From Phoenix dactylifera (lineage: Eukaryota > Streptophyta > Magnoliopsida > Arecales > Arecaceae), in assembly GCF_009389715.1 (NCBI RefSeq), contig NC_052400.1, positions 20,677,674 through 20,741,673 on the forward strand: 64,000 bases of DNA, read 5' to 3'. This document shows, in pieces, positions 11,183 to 23,400 of the stretch; position 1 is the stretch's first letter, and every line of letters starts with the position of its first letter. The notes under the pieces are model-generated. The model was not told the DNA's origin. It did not search any database and saw nothing but the letters and a program-made list of their open reading frames with translations. The position numbers and the translations under genes were made by a program.

Positions 11183-13827
11183 TGGGCTATATATATTGTT
11201 GCAAAGAATAATTCAATATGAAAAAATTTCATCTTCTCCTTCTTTCATTGTTCTCCGTTTCTCTTATCACACTTTACAGTTTAATATGCAACTCTAGTAT
11301 TGCTCCCTTTCAACTTGCACCATGTTGCAATCCTACCATTCTTAAGTTTGACAATTGTGCCATCAGATTAGTTTTATGCCAGCCGTGTAATTTTGGTTAC
11401 TTTATCCAACAAGCAATTAATCTGGTTCCATTGTAAGCACTGGGTAAGGGCAATATCATTCCACTTTTAGGCTTTTAGCACAATTTGATTTAAATGGTTG
11501 TCATTTTGAACTTGAGCCATGATTTAGCCGGAGAACTTTAGTAGAGGCACGAAAGAGTGAACGCCGAGTTCAATCAAACTAATATAAGAACTTATTTAGT
11601 TCATAAGATTATTTTTTTTTATTGAAATATTTTGTTTGAGAAGCTGATACCTACGTATATTATGTTTGCATATATGATGCCTGGTAAAATGGTTTTTACA
11701 TATTTGTTAACCATGAAAAGTGGCACATTCTAAAGTAAATTATATATGATTAAGTATCTTTTTTTTTTTTGAAAAAGTTATAAAAAATACCTGTTATGTT
11801 TTTAATGAAGTGGAAGACCCTACTCTATTCTATCTAAAAGCATAAAAATATTTTGAAAAGAAATTATTCCAATTTTCAGATGGTAGAAATGAGATTTCTC
11901 CACTAAGAATTTTATTTCTATAGAAGAACCTTTTTTTTTTCTCTTCTTTAAAACAATCACTAGATATGAAGTATTTTTTTTTAACTCCTAAATAAACTAT
12001 GCTCTTCTTATGTGTCTCAATCATAGGCTGCCTTAATGTTCATCATATATAGCGTTTTTTTTTTGTTTTCTGTTTTTTGACTTTTTTTTCCCCTATCGTT
12101 TCTTTGGTTCTACGCTTCTGCAGCTGTAAGCAAACCTTGAGAGAACCCCACGGGTTTCACGTCTCCTGGAAACTAATGCAGCTAACTCCCCGAATCAAAG
12201 GAATCTGATTCAACTAGCCGGTCAACTTGGTTGCTGATTTTGCTTCTGACAAATATAAATCGTAGTGGTGTCTTCTCGACCGTCCAAAGTCCATGGAATA
12301 TTCATCAAATCCTAGATCTCGAAATAACATCATTTTTGTGCATGCAAGTGGAGATAAGCACCATTGAATAGAGCTCCACTTATTATATTTTTATTATTCT
12401 TTTTAAGCGTGTGAACGCGTTCTTTGGTTAAGCGCCTTTAAGGACTAGAGCTTGGGAAGTATAAAAAAGTAATGTTCGTTCAGCTTAAATAATTGGTCAG
12501 ACATTTCAGTGTCTATCACGGGCTGTACAATCTTATTATATGATTGTTTTCTTTGTATCTTGTTTGCTAATTAACTGATCGATCACAAAACGACGCGGAA
12601 TTCGAAGTAAGAGATAAATATAGAAGGGCTATTGGGATGGAGTATGGGTGCCACGTATCTCTCGATGCTTTGGATGGAAAAGATGTTTCACGTTTGCTAA
12701 GGCGTCAAGAATCTAAAATTACGTAACATTTTTTTTTTTTTTGTGTCATAGGCACCGATGAAGCTGCGGAGAACCATGCAGACATATTAATCCCACATCA
12801 ATTATTTATTAAATAAATTTTAAATACTTATATAAAATTAAAAAAATAAATAATATTTTTTGATTATTTTATTTTTTGAAATTCTAGATTATAACAAATA
12901 GTAGGCTCCTTCCATAATTCATACAAACTAGGAAACACTATAACACGAATTTATTAAAATTAACTACAGTTCAATTGTATGGTTGTAATTAGATTTAAAT
13001 AAATTTGATACTAAAAATTAAATAAAGAGAATATCAGAGAACTCGTGCCGGAGCTAGGGTTTTTTTGCCATGCATTGTGCCGATCACCATATTTTCTTTT
13101 TATAGGCCCGATGCTTGGCCTATAGAGAGAAGATACTGCAACAAGCATGATGTATGGCCCTATTGGTGCATACAATGTAGAATTTAATTACTCCGTACCG
13201 TGCATGCAATGTAGGGTTTGGTTGCTTGGTCCGAGATACAATCCGTGGTTTTGGCTCCCTATTGCAGCTTCTACCAAGCTACGGACAACCATAACAATTA
13301 TTACTACAGTCCATCCCCTCGGCTCTAATAGCCACCGTGTATGATTCCTTTTCCACACATTAAATACGAATCACACAGCTGTGCATGACTCTTTCCATCG
13401 CCTTTATTACTTCCTCTCCTGCCGATGCTCGATTTAGATTCGTATTCTCCAACCCTTTTTCTTTTTTTTGGTAAAAAAATAGAAGTGGGAAAGAAATCTC
13501 ACTAGTGCAGCAGCTCCCAATAAGCCCTCCTTTCACCAGAGAATATTTAATATAGATCATAAATTTTCGTATACCCTCTCCAACCCATAGATTTCTGCTA
13601 CTAGATTTCTCACCTACGTATGAGTACGTCACCCCAACGACACCAGAGGACCATTAGCGCTTCCACCGAAAGGATTCAAGTATGAGGCATCCGATCTCCA
13701 AATTTAATCGATGCCTGCGCATTTCGAACCTGGACCAGTAGTTTTCCTTTTGGAACTAAAACTAACCGCCAAAGAAATGAAACTACAGCATTATTTATTA
13801 ATACCCAAATAATTGAACACAATGCCA
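11183..13827. other. AT-rich intergenic DNA
   Basis: No supported gene. A plus-strand frame at 11218-11436 begins with a hydrophobic run that mimics a signal peptide, but it sits at the edge of a transposon relic and has no family resemblance. Near 13560-13760 is a segment that reappears in diverged form around 50580-50760 (see findings). Confidence 0.45.
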
Positions 13828-14343
13828 TTATTTTATTTTATTTTTTATACTAAGACCGATGGATTATTTCTGACGAATATTGATGCACCCAATAAAATTC
13901 AAAAATAAAATATCTCGAAATATCAGGAGCAATTTTCCATCTCCAGCCCATAGAATACTACTGGAGTGACTAGCTACATAATGAGCCACCCAGTCTGCAG
14001 CTCTATTAGCTTCACGAAAAACATGCTTGACCTGAAAGGCTTCTTCATCCTTCAATATTGTCCAGGTATCTCGGAGAAAAGAATGAACACAACCATTATC
14101 CCGTGAGATGCAACCATTATCCCGTGGGGATCTTCGGATCCATTTGATGACCGTGGCCGGGTCTATGCGGTCAAGTCCTCCTTCGAATGATAAGGAAATG
14201 CCATTCTCGAGCACACTAGTACCACACATTGTAATTAAACATATAAAAAACTTTTCTTCTTTCCGTCTCCATATCACACCATTATTTATATTTAGCATCA
14301 TGTCTGAAAAAGGAAAAGAAGTCAGACATCGAATAAAAAACAA
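13828..14343 (-). mobile_element. LINE 3' end with RNase H remnant
   Basis: The minus-strand frame in 13864-14343 contains ATVIKWIRRSPR and, further on, VKHVFREANRAADWVAHYVA. That is the closing part of the RNase H-like (RVT_3) domain found at the C terminus of plant L1-type LINEs, including the conserved His and final Asp. On the 3' side (lower coordinates) a run of TTTTA units (about 13828-13848) would be the transcribed A-rich tail. Reverse transcriptase and endonuclease parts are absent, so it is 5'-truncated. A host-protein origin of the domain is less likely given the tail. Confidence 0.6.
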
Positions 14344-14645
14344 GTAATTAGAAACTTCTACGGCACTCCACTGCCAAAAGAAAGAAAGGGTTCATTATTA
14401 TTACAGAAATCTTAACAGCAATCCACAACGAATACACAGAAATGAAGGAAAGAAAATTTCATCTCAATCAGAATACGAGAAAAAGAATAATATCCCAATA
14501 ATGACAAAACAAAGGGAACTATCATACTTTTTTAAAAACCCTAATTCCCCTAAATTTACACACCAGTAGCACTCCCTCTGCAGTCTGCCCCCCCAATTTT
14601 CGAAGCGTTTTTCCTGCGTTTTTTCTCTTGCGGAATGACTTTCTT
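14344..14645. other. Short spacer and 3' flank of the NHL gene
   Basis: No gene is seen. On the minus strand this stretch would hold the 3' untranslated region and polyadenylation signals of the LEA_2 protein gene. Confidence 0.4.
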
Positions 14646-15413
14646 CTAGAAAGTCCACTTCCAGATCTTGAACCTGAGCCTGACCTGGCACGTGGCGTCA
14701 GGGTGAGACGGAGACGGGGCGGTCTTCCCCTTGGGCGCGGCGACGTCGATCCCCACGCAGTGAACCTTGATCCACATCTTTTTAGTCTTGAGTCCACCGA
14801 TCTTCACCCCAGCCTTCGTCTCCAGATCGATCTCCAGCGGGAGCTTGCTCTTTTTCTTCAGATCCGCCGCCGCCGACGCGTCCACGCTCTCGCCGGAGGT
14901 CGACACCGTCGTCCTGAGAATGGTGGTGTTCTTGGTGTCGTGGACGAACGCCGGGAACGACCCGTCGCCGACGTCGACACCGCCGGAGGAGACGGATATG
15001 GAGATGGGGTCGTAGAGGTAGACGAGCTTCTTGTTGGGGTTGCGGGCGGTCACGGAGAGGTCGAGGCGGGAGGCGAGATGGTTGGAGGCAGTGACGTTGA
15101 GGGCGGCAAGGCGGAGGGAGGTGACGGTGAAATCGGGGCGGCGGGGGCGGTAGAGTACGTAGAAGACGCCGCCGGCGATGGCGGCGAGGAGGACGAGGGC
15201 GATGAGGATGAGGGCGAGCCAGAGGCAGCAGGCGCAGCAGCAGCCACGGCGGCTCCGGCGGCGGGGCTTCATTGGCTGGGGGCGGTAGGACGGGCGGTTG
15301 GCGCCATACGCCTGGGCCTTGGTGGCGGGGAACGACGGCGGCCCTCCGCCAGTGTTGACGGCCCGGGGACGTTGGAGGTTGGGCTTGGAGGAAGGATACA
15401 CTCTGTCTGCCAT
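14646..15413 (-). CDS. NDR1/HIN1-like (NHL) LEA_2-domain membrane protein
   Basis: A 255-residue, intron-free protein. Residues 1-56 are Pro/Arg-rich and cytosolic in the family. A Cys-rich patch (58-63) leads into a single membrane segment at about 62-88 followed by YRPRRPDF. Residues 95-235 form the LEA_2 domain, with the NPNKKLVYLYD signature (125-135) and N-glycosylation sequons at 106 and 162. Members such as NDR1 and NHL3/6/13 are plasma-membrane proteins linked to defence and abiotic stress; a type II or hairpin topology with the LEA_2 domain facing the wall is usual. Length and order match the family. The coding region is very GC-rich with GC-ending codons, typical of one gene class in monocots. 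The start is the first Met of the frame and matches family N termini. The specific paralogue cannot be assigned. Confidence 0.9.
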   Translation of the reverse strand: MADRVYPSSKPNLQRPRAVNTGGGPPSFPATKAQAYGANRPSYRPQPMKPRRRSRRGCCCACCLWLALILIALVLLAAIAGGVFYVLYRPRRPDFTVTSLRLAALNVTASNHLASRLDLSVTARNPNKKLVYLYDPISISVSSGGVDVGDGSFPAFVHDTKNTTILRTTVSTSGESVDASAAADLKKKSKLPLEIDLETKAGVKIGGLKTKKMWIKVHCVGIDVAAPKGKTAPSPSHPDATCQVRLRFKIWKWTF

Positions 15414-15641
15414 TCCCCCCTTGGCGATCGAATTCTCTCTCCACTCCTTCTTCCCCTTCTCTTGGGAACGGGATCTGGGTTTAGAGTTTGGGGAGGAAAA
15501 GGAGAGAAGGATGGATCTATAGGAGAGGGGGAGAGGAAGGAGAAAAGGAGAGGGACAAAAAAAGAACGCTTCACCTTACGGAGATGGCTCCGGCCTACCT
15601 ACTGTGGCATCTCTTGTCCCGCCCCATTTGCTGCCTCTTAA

Positions 15642-16189
15642 TTCGCCACTAAAATAATGCACGGAAGAAGGACTCCTCGCATGCTCTGTAAGTACGCGGG
15701 TCCAGAGCAGCTTGTCTTCGTTTGATATTGATCAGACGGTCAGTGATGCATTCATGGGTCATGTCAGTATTCGGAAACAGCATCTAAACAGGTCGTCTGA
15801 GATTCTGATGTTACGTAGGTATTGGAAGGATTCAACTTCTTTCGCGCGGATGGATCGTCCACCGCACAGATGTCAAAGCGCTCCAGATCCATCGCATCAG
15901 CCTGCGCAAATCTAAAAGTGGCCATTGATCCAACGGTGAATTTTTCTCGCACGACAGATAAAACCTTTGTCCATTATAGTCGGCTAATCATCCACCGGCG
16001 AGGGACGGAAAACGCGAAAGATGCATTTCATTTTTTTTATCTTGCATATTAATATCTATAAGATATTATTATAACTAGATAAATGTTGCAAATTATAGCT
16101 AGTTATTTTGGAAATTATAACCGGATAACTTTACAGATTAAAGATATTTCTAAGAGTTTGGGACAATGGGACCCTCACCTTGCTATTAC
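15642..16189. other. Upstream region of the NHL gene
   Basis: Contains the presumed promoter of the minus-strand LEA_2 gene. The CT-rich leader lies within 15414-15560 on the transcribed strand. No clear TATA box could be singled out, and no other gene is visible. Confidence 0.35.
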
Positions 16190-16740
16190 AGCGCCCGAGA
16201 TCGTTCTTGCCTCTTCCGTCTTAAAGTGAACTTCAATGGTAGTGTGTCTGATGATGGAGACAATGCATGAGTGGATTTTATGATCAGAAGTCATTATTCA
16301 AGGTTGATTGCCACGGGAGGCGAAGCACAACTGGATTGACAACTATTGGGATGGAGCTCAAGGTAACATGGGAAGGCATTACCTATGTGAGACAAGTGCC
16401 GAGGGTCGAGCGTATTCTACTTGAGGGGGATGCAGCTATAGTGATCGATTGGATCTAAGAGAAGAGGCAGAGAGGGGTTATAAACCCTTTGCTAAGCGAC
16501 ATCCGATGGATAGTAGATGAGCACAGTGTCTTTTAGGCCGTGCGCGTTTACCAGGAGGCGAACACGGCAGCTGATTGGGTCGCCTCCTATGCTAATCAGT
16601 ATTTCATAGAGGTCCTTTATACACACCAGGAGGTCTCTCCTCCAATGTTCTGTCACTTTTTTCTCTTGATTCTGTTGGCTGCACTTATGCTAGAGTAGTG
16701 TGAGCAGTCGTTGTACCCTCCAAAAAAGTTTGGAACAAAA
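16190..16740 (+). mobile_element. LINE 3' end with RNase H remnant
   Basis: Broken plus-strand frames preserve the RNase H order: a start resembling LKVNFNGSVSDDG near 16226-16260, then RTTGLTTIGMELK, LLEGDAAIVIDWI, and after stops QEANTAADWVASYANQY near 16550-16605. The frame carries several stops and shifts and is not functional. The sequence ends in a short segment containing TTGTACCCTCC, common near plant LINE 3' ends. Only the terminal domain is left, so the copy was 5'-truncated. Confidence 0.65.
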
Positions 16741-19389
16741 TTAACATTAGACCTTCTAGGTAAAAAAATTTAGTTGTGCTCTAGATTTGATTCTTCATAA
16801 ATTTATGTATAATTTGTCTAAGACTTACAGATGAAGTGCTAGAAATTTGTAAATATGTAAATATATAAAGTGGACTTAAGGGCTTTGCCTATTATGGTCC
16901 CCACTCACGCTTGCATAGGTGTTTTTTTCTTGATTGTCGCACTTAGACCAGTTACCTGTTCTGTTACTTTCTCTGCTTGTAACTCATCATTTTCTCCACT
17001 AATATTGTGCATTTTTATGAGACTAGTATTCACCCTTTTTTTTTTAAAAAAATATTTAACAATTTTAAAATACTTTTTTGGATTTTTGATAATTTAAAAG
17101 GTTTTTCATTTGGTGTTTGTCGTTAATGGATTCAATTGGAAAATTTCAAACATCAAAGCATTTGAGACTTTTTTATTAATCTTTTATTGGGTTCTATATT
17201 GGATGTGTTAATGCTAAGTCCAGTTGTATTGATGCTATCTCCAACTAAAAGAGCCTACTTATAAATTTTGGGGGTAAATACCACATGCATGTGCGCATAG
17301 CTCAGCATGGCTGCTAGTTTCGTGCATGGACAAAAGCCTGTGCTTACGATGTGTAGTCGCCATTTCGTCGATCACTTGTCCGATAGAGATTTTTGAAAGC
17401 TATTTTTTGGATTAACTTCTACCAACTTCCAACATTAATCTCTCACAAAGAAAAAAAAAAGTCATGCAGTAACAAGCCTGCACGATTTTTTAAGTTGCCA
17501 CACATGCATAAATAAAATTCACAAACATTTATGATTGAGCTATTTTAACGTACAACTAATTTTAGGTTCGAATGAAATTTACACAAATTTGACTATGAAC
17601 AATTTAAAATATAAAAAGAGCATGATAGGAAATGTTAAACTATGAATTTATAATGATTAAGATTTATATAAATCTTAAAGTGGACAAGTCATATTGAAAA
17701 TCTTGCATAAGTTTTAACATTTTATATACAAATTTTAAGTAGAGATTACACAAATCTATAAGCAAGAGATCAGGAATATTTCGTCACACACTTTGAAATA
17801 AAAATAAAATAAAGCTACTGCATCTGCAAGGTGATGTATTTTTGTACATTTACCAATTCGATTAACGGAGAAAAGATGAAAGCTTGTCGATTTGAACGGT
17901 CTGTTGAAATTGACACCATGAAAGCTTTGTTTCAACTCGCATTGCTCCAGCGAGTCATTATCGAGACGTCAGTCATCAAATACTTTTTCGAACCATAGTT
18001 ATTATTCTTATAGAAGAATCATTGGATACTCGAACCAACCGCTCGTTGCCAGCCATCATTAGTTTTTGAAAGCTTTTAAAATTCATTCCAGCGTGGCCCA
18101 CGGCCACCATCCGTGGTTCTTGTTGAGAAAAGCAGCATCCGCCTCAGCGTTGGTAGATCTGGAAAAAAAACCCCATTTCTGCACCCGGCATCATGACCTG
18201 GCGTTAACCTTTGCTCCCGTGACCCATTCTGATAGAAGTTGGACTTTAGAATAGAAATAAGAGTGAGGGGCTTCCATTCCAACTGATTTAGCTGAAAATT
18301 TTTTTATGCATATTTCAATTTCGAAAAATAAAAATACCTCAATTTATAGTTTACTTTCGTTTTTAAATCATTCCAATTCCGCTTCTGATTTTACTCAAAA
18401 ACCAAATACATTAGGAGATATCATTATTCCGATTTTTACTTTAATCCATTTCTGACCACGAACCCATGCGCCCTGAGCTTTTGTACCTCCAATTGATTTG
18501 ATGGAACGGACAGAAGGATGAGAGATCTTGGATTCTTGGAGGGCTACTATGTCTCAATTAGAAGATGAGAATACATTCTTGATCCTGCCTTTATTATTTT
18601 GTCTGCATTCATAGATTTTAATTAACATTACTCATAAAAAAATTAAGTAAATAATATTTTTTGAAATCAAATGTTTGTTTCAACAAAAAATTAAGTTTTA
18701 TAGAGCGAATACTTATTTGTGTGAATAATACCATTATTTTTTTTTATTGTCAGTTACCATTAAATGTTGTTATGTTTATAATTATCACGTTTATTTTCAA
18801 ATCATTTTACCAAGTTGGACCAGTTACAACTGCTATAACTATTTTATCAAACATGAGCACAAACAAATGTAATATTTCCCATGCATCTATGCGAAATATA
18901 GCATCCTTTAAATTTTCTCATTAATCAATAATATTTGCAAACACAGCGGGGCGTGACCTAAACCAAGCTCCCACCGCAAAGCGATGAAAAAGTTCACCAA
19001 AAAAAAAGTGATCAAAAAGTTTAAATGTTGGACGGTGGATCTTCCCCTTTCAATTATTATGTTTTTTTTTGGGCGAACACCTTTTAGTTTTACTGATAAA
19101 AAAAAGGTAAATCACAGTAGCGCACACGATAAAAACAAATTGATATGCACACCCCGGCCTCCCGATGTGGACAGACGTGCGGTGCGGAGACAGGCAAGAG
19201 CAGCAATCAAGTTGAAAGGTGGGTGTAATGATGAAGCATCTCACGTCTCAATAACAACAAGGGGCACCAATGCTCCCACCACCGCTTCTAAAAAATCTTT
19301 TATCTTGATGCACCTAAAAAAAAAAAAAATCTTTTATCTTCTCCCAGGTGCCCCACATGTTCCTGCTACGTGCCGTCCACATCCCCACA
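16741..19389. other. AT-rich intergenic DNA upstream of the DUF4408/DUF761 gene
   Basis: No conserved coding segment is recognisable. Several long AT runs and homopolymers are present. The last few hundred bases form the promoter of the next gene. Confidence 0.45.
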
Positions 19390-19397
19390 AATATAAA
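19390..19397 (+). promoter_or_regulatory. TATA box of the DUF4408/DUF761 gene
   Basis: ATATAAAC lies in a C-rich setting about 155 bases upstream of the start codon. It is followed at the expected distance by a CT-rich leader (TCTCTCTCACTCCCC around 19416-19435), which fits a plant transcription start near 19420. Confidence 0.6.
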
Positions 19398-19549
19398 CCC
19401 CACCGTCTTCCCCTCCTCTCTCTCACTCCCCGGTCTCCCCATTCCTCACAATCTCCGCCTGCATCTCCTCCTCCATCTCCCAAGAGAAAAACGTAGTACT
19501 CTTCTTTTTTTTTTTATTATAAGAAAAAAAGGAGAGAAAAACTACGAAA

Positions 19550-20434
19550 ATGCTGGAGGAAGCAATACCGTCGATCTGGGCGTTGGTCCACGGCTGGCTC
19601 ACTCCCACCGTCCTTTTCATTCTGGTCAACCTCGTCATCGGCACCATCGCCGTCACCTCCAAGGGAATCCGCGGCGACGCCGGCGGTGGCGGCGAACCTC
19701 GCAACCTTTCCCGCGCCCCCTCCCTCGTCCTCGATCGCCTCCGCTCCTTCAACCTCTACCGCTACCGCTCCGGCGACGTCCCCATCGAGAGCGCCGCCGG
19801 GTCCGAGCCACTCGAAACCCTCCATGCCTCGCCGGATCGCGCCGTCTCCGACTACCGCTCCCGCTCCGGAGACATTCCCCTCGAGAGCGCTGCCGGGTCC
19901 GAGCCACTCGAAACCCTCCATGCCTTGCCGGATCTCGCCGTCTCCGACTACCGCTCCCGCTCCCGCTCCGGAGACATCCCCCTCGAGAGCGCCGCCGGGT
20001 CCGAGCCACTCGAAACCGTCCATGCCCTGCCGGATCCCGCCGTCTCCGAGGCCGCGGAGGCGATCCACGCCGTCTCCGAGGCCGCGGAGGAGCACCACCA
20101 GTTCAGCCAGATCCAGTTGGACGCGCGCCCGACGGTGGGGGAGGCGCCGGTGAAGCTGGCCGCGAAGATGAAGAAGTCGGCGAGTGACGAGTCGATGTTC
20201 GCGCACATCGAGGCCGAGGAGGCGGAGGTGGTTCCTCGGCCGGCGACGGTGAGGCCGAGGACCGGGCGGCAGGAGCCGAAGGCGGAGGAGGAGGAGGACG
20301 ACGCGGGAGGGGAGGTGGACGCCCGCGCCGACGACTTCATCAACCGGTTCCGGCAGCAGCTCGAGCTTCAGCGGCTCGACTCCATCGTGAGGTACAAGGA
20401 GATGCTCAACCGTGGGGTTGGAAATCGAATTTAG
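19550..20434 (+). CDS. DUF4408/DUF761 domain protein with internal repeats
   Basis: A 294-residue single-exon protein. Residues 7-39 (PSIWALVHGWLTPTVLFILV onward) are a DUF4408 segment with one hydrophobic membrane helix at 16-38. Residues 259-285 (RADDFINRFRQQLELQRLDS onward) are the DUF761 motif that closes this plant-specific family. Between them lie a tandem repeat (71-166) and an acidic low-complexity linker (215-258, many Glu). The function of the family is poorly known; members are often stress-responsive and are described as membrane-anchored. A TATA box and CT-rich leader precede the gene, and the first Met matches the family N terminus. Codon use is strongly GC-biased. Confidence 0.85.
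   Translation: MLEEAIPSIWALVHGWLTPTVLFILVNLVIGTIAVTSKGIRGDAGGGGEPRNLSRAPSLVLDRLRSFNLYRYRSGDVPIESAAGSEPLETLHASPDRAVSDYRSRSGDIPLESAAGSEPLETLHALPDLAVSDYRSRSRSGDIPLESAAGSEPLETVHALPDPAVSEAAEAIHAVSEAAEEHHQFSQIQLDARPTVGEAPVKLAAKMKKSASDESMFAHIEAEEAEVVPRPATVRPRTGRQEPKAEEEEDDAGGEVDARADDFINRFRQQLELQRLDSIVRYKEMLNRGVGNRI
19760..20050 (+). repeat. In-frame coding minisatellite, three units of about 96 bp
   Basis: Three consecutive units encode RYRSGDVPIESAAGSEPLET plus a tail LHASPDRAVSDY and close variants. Starts are at residues 71, 103 and 135; the third unit has an extra Arg-Ser pair. Unit lengths are multiples of three, so copy-number change keeps the frame. After the third unit a shorter duplicated motif (AVSEAAEAIH/AVSEAAEEHH) follows. 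Confidence 0.9.
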
Positions 20435-23400
20435 AAATTACTATTAAGGCAAAAATAACAACCAAATAAATAAAAAAAAGAGAGACTATTCTAGTTTTCC
20501 CATCGCTTCTTTTTGTTGGTAAAAAATAGAGAAGAAAAGAAACCTCCTCAGATGGCATCAGTCTATATTATGCTTGTGGTAGCTTAGCTAGTGTTTGTTT
20601 CTTAAAAGTTTAAGTCTAATGTTGGTGAGTTTCTGGCTTGTTAATTTGTTGTTGGTAGCTTTGTAAATTATTATTACGTTTATTGATTGTTTTCATTTCG
20701 CGAAGTACGGTTAAAGGGTTGCCTATTATTGGTTGTTGGACGGTAGTGATTGGAATCTGCACCGTTTTCCAGTCCTTTTCACTTTTAGTATATGGTGCAC
20801 TTGGGGATGGGGCGGTGGTTCCGGGAAACTGTGGTTGGCGCTGGCTCTGCCATGGGGATTGATCCGTGCTTTCCTCCTCCGTCGTTACGTGACGATTCTG
20901 GCGTGCCTTCGCCCACCGTTTCAGATCTGGAAGGCTGGGACTCCACTGTGGGCCGCGCGGGATGCACTTGATGCTCCTCTGCTGCTGCATTTCTGAACAC
21001 AGGTGGGTAGGCTGGTAGGCTTGGAAGCCGGCCGGCTCGCCAGACACCGGTGGTTTATAGCAACCGAGGTTAGGAAAAGGAGCCTTGGCCTCCACCGGGC
21101 CTCTCTTATCTAGTTCATTAGCTCAGCAAAATTGGGATTTGGGACAGCAAGCCAAAACCAATATGAAACCAGCAGCTTAATTCTTTTCTTCTTGTTAAGA
21201 GTAATATACTGTGAATTCGTTTCTATAGAAAAATCACCAGATTCTGATTCTCTTTACAATCCGTATCACTTTCTATAATACTGTAGGTGTTAGTTGATTT
21301 TTTAACTATCTTTCAAATGATTGGGTACGAACCTAACATTAAATCTTTCACCTTTTTCACTTGCTTCTCTTCCAAATCGAACAGGTTGATATATATATTT
21401 TTGCATGTTTTCACTTGAAAGTTAAGATGGGGCGGACTAAACAATTCACTTTGAATGAGATCGATGTTGCTGTGATATGGTTTATCTCAACTTAAAGAGG
21501 TTATATCACATGCTACAATCAGTATGATTGTCTCCATGCCTCCCCCTATCTGTCGGTATAATAATGGTCAGAAGGACATTCTGGTGCATTGAATGCAATG
21601 GTTTTATAAGTGCCACTTATTTTTCGGCGCTTCTATAACTCTATTAGTAATGCAGGTAATAAATAATTTGCTCCCATCCTATTATCTACTACTCGTAGAA
21701 GGCTAAGACTTGTGCTTTCTCTCAATGCATGACACATCTTGTAGGGCTCTTTTGGTTCGCATAAAGCATTTTTTCTCATAAAAATATGATTTCTAGAAAG
21801 CAGATGGCTGAAAAGAGGATGCTTGAAAAAGTACTTTTGGCACGTTTTGTTGATTATGGAAAAGTGACATATTTACAGAGTGCTATGTTTGGTTGATCAT
21901 CCACTTTTCTAGAAAAGTTATATATAATTTTTATTATTCTTTTAATAAAAATTAGATCTTTCATGCTTTGGATCAAATAAGGATAGCTGAAAGATTTTTT
22001 TGGAAAAAAATAAAAATGTTTCTATTTTCGACTCACGGAAAAGTAACTTTTTAAACGTGAAAATCATATTTCCACGAAAATATAATTTTTTCGTCTTTTT
22101 TTTTTGAAAACTCCAACCAAACAAGAGGCATATCTTTACTTTTCTGTTGACCACATTTTCTCTCGAACCAATCAAGCTCATAGTAAATGTGTTATACCCG
22201 AAATCCACTGGTTGCATTTCATAAGGTATGATCGGAATATCCATTTTCAAGAATGGAACAAAATAATCGAGATAGCAGAACCGTCCAATTACAGTGCACG
22301 CACATTGAGTGGTGTTAGAGTTGTTCTACATCCTCGATATCTCTAGCCAGCAAACTCCAAACCTCCATACAAAAGAATCTTGCGGCTCTGGAAAGGAGGA
22401 CGATAAGTGACATGAGCTAATAGCTCGGCGAGAATCCCCATGCACAAGCACTCACCAGCAAAAATAAATTAACAACGGCATCAACAACAATAACCATTGA
22501 AATAATACTAAAAATATTATTATTAATAAATGCACATGCTAAGTTGTCCAACATATTAATTTTATCTGCACTAGATAATGGACCACAATATCTTAATGCA
22601 TCACATACGATCCATATGTTAGTTCCTTTCAATAGTGGTTCATTATCATCAATTTGTGTTCATAACATATGGTAAGGGTTGGATTTTACCAATAAATTGG
22701 GAGTACTCCACAGATAATTTATTTCCGATTTTGGATTACCCCACCATCATTTTTCTTAAATGCAATAGAGTAACTAATAATATCACATTTCCTACCCACA
22801 ACGGAATAATCTCTATTGTCATGTTTCCTATTCGCGACGAGGCAAGGTGTTACAATTCCAATCAATATATCATGCTTTAACCCATAGCAGATAAATCATA
22901 TTAATGTGGCTAATCTAGAATCCTCATCCACTGAATTTCCAAAGTGCATCTTAAATGTATTAAGTTTTTTTCAACTTTGGACCAACCATAAGAACATATT
23001 TTCTCCCATTAAATGTATTAACTTATAAGGTAGTATAATGACATAAATTACAAGGGATAAAAAATAGGTTGATCTTAGTATCAATTTAATTTTAAAATTG
23101 AAAGAAATGTATAAATAGATTTTCATTGATGGGGATCATTTTAAACTAAATTGAGAACTGATACGGACCTTTTAGTAACTTTTTATCTACCATCTTGGGG
23201 CATAAAATATTTCATGAATACAAACATGTTAATAATTAATATATCACAACTGTTCTTCTTACAAAAATATTACCTTGTCAGTTCAATTATCGTCATTGAG
23301 TCATAAAAATTTGCAACAAAAAAGTCTTGTTCCACATCACTGCTTTAATAATCATATTTACTAAACCTTGACCGGATATCGACTTGGCAAAGAGGTCAGA

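Noticed and set aside
11218-11436. Small secreted-peptide candidate with a hydrophobic N terminus and several cysteines
   Set aside because: Directly abuts a TRIM relic, shows no promoter or conserved cysteine pattern, and hydrophobic starts are frequent in T-rich DNA.
14628-15641. A 337-residue plus-strand open frame and several others over the NHL gene
   Set aside because: They are shadows of the GC-rich minus-strand LEA_2 gene, whose domain structure is clear; the opposite-strand frames are low-complexity.
19348-20206. Long alternative frames on both strands over the DUF4408/DUF761 gene
   Set aside because: Arg/Pro/Ser-rich products caused by GC-biased codons of the real gene; they lack any domain.
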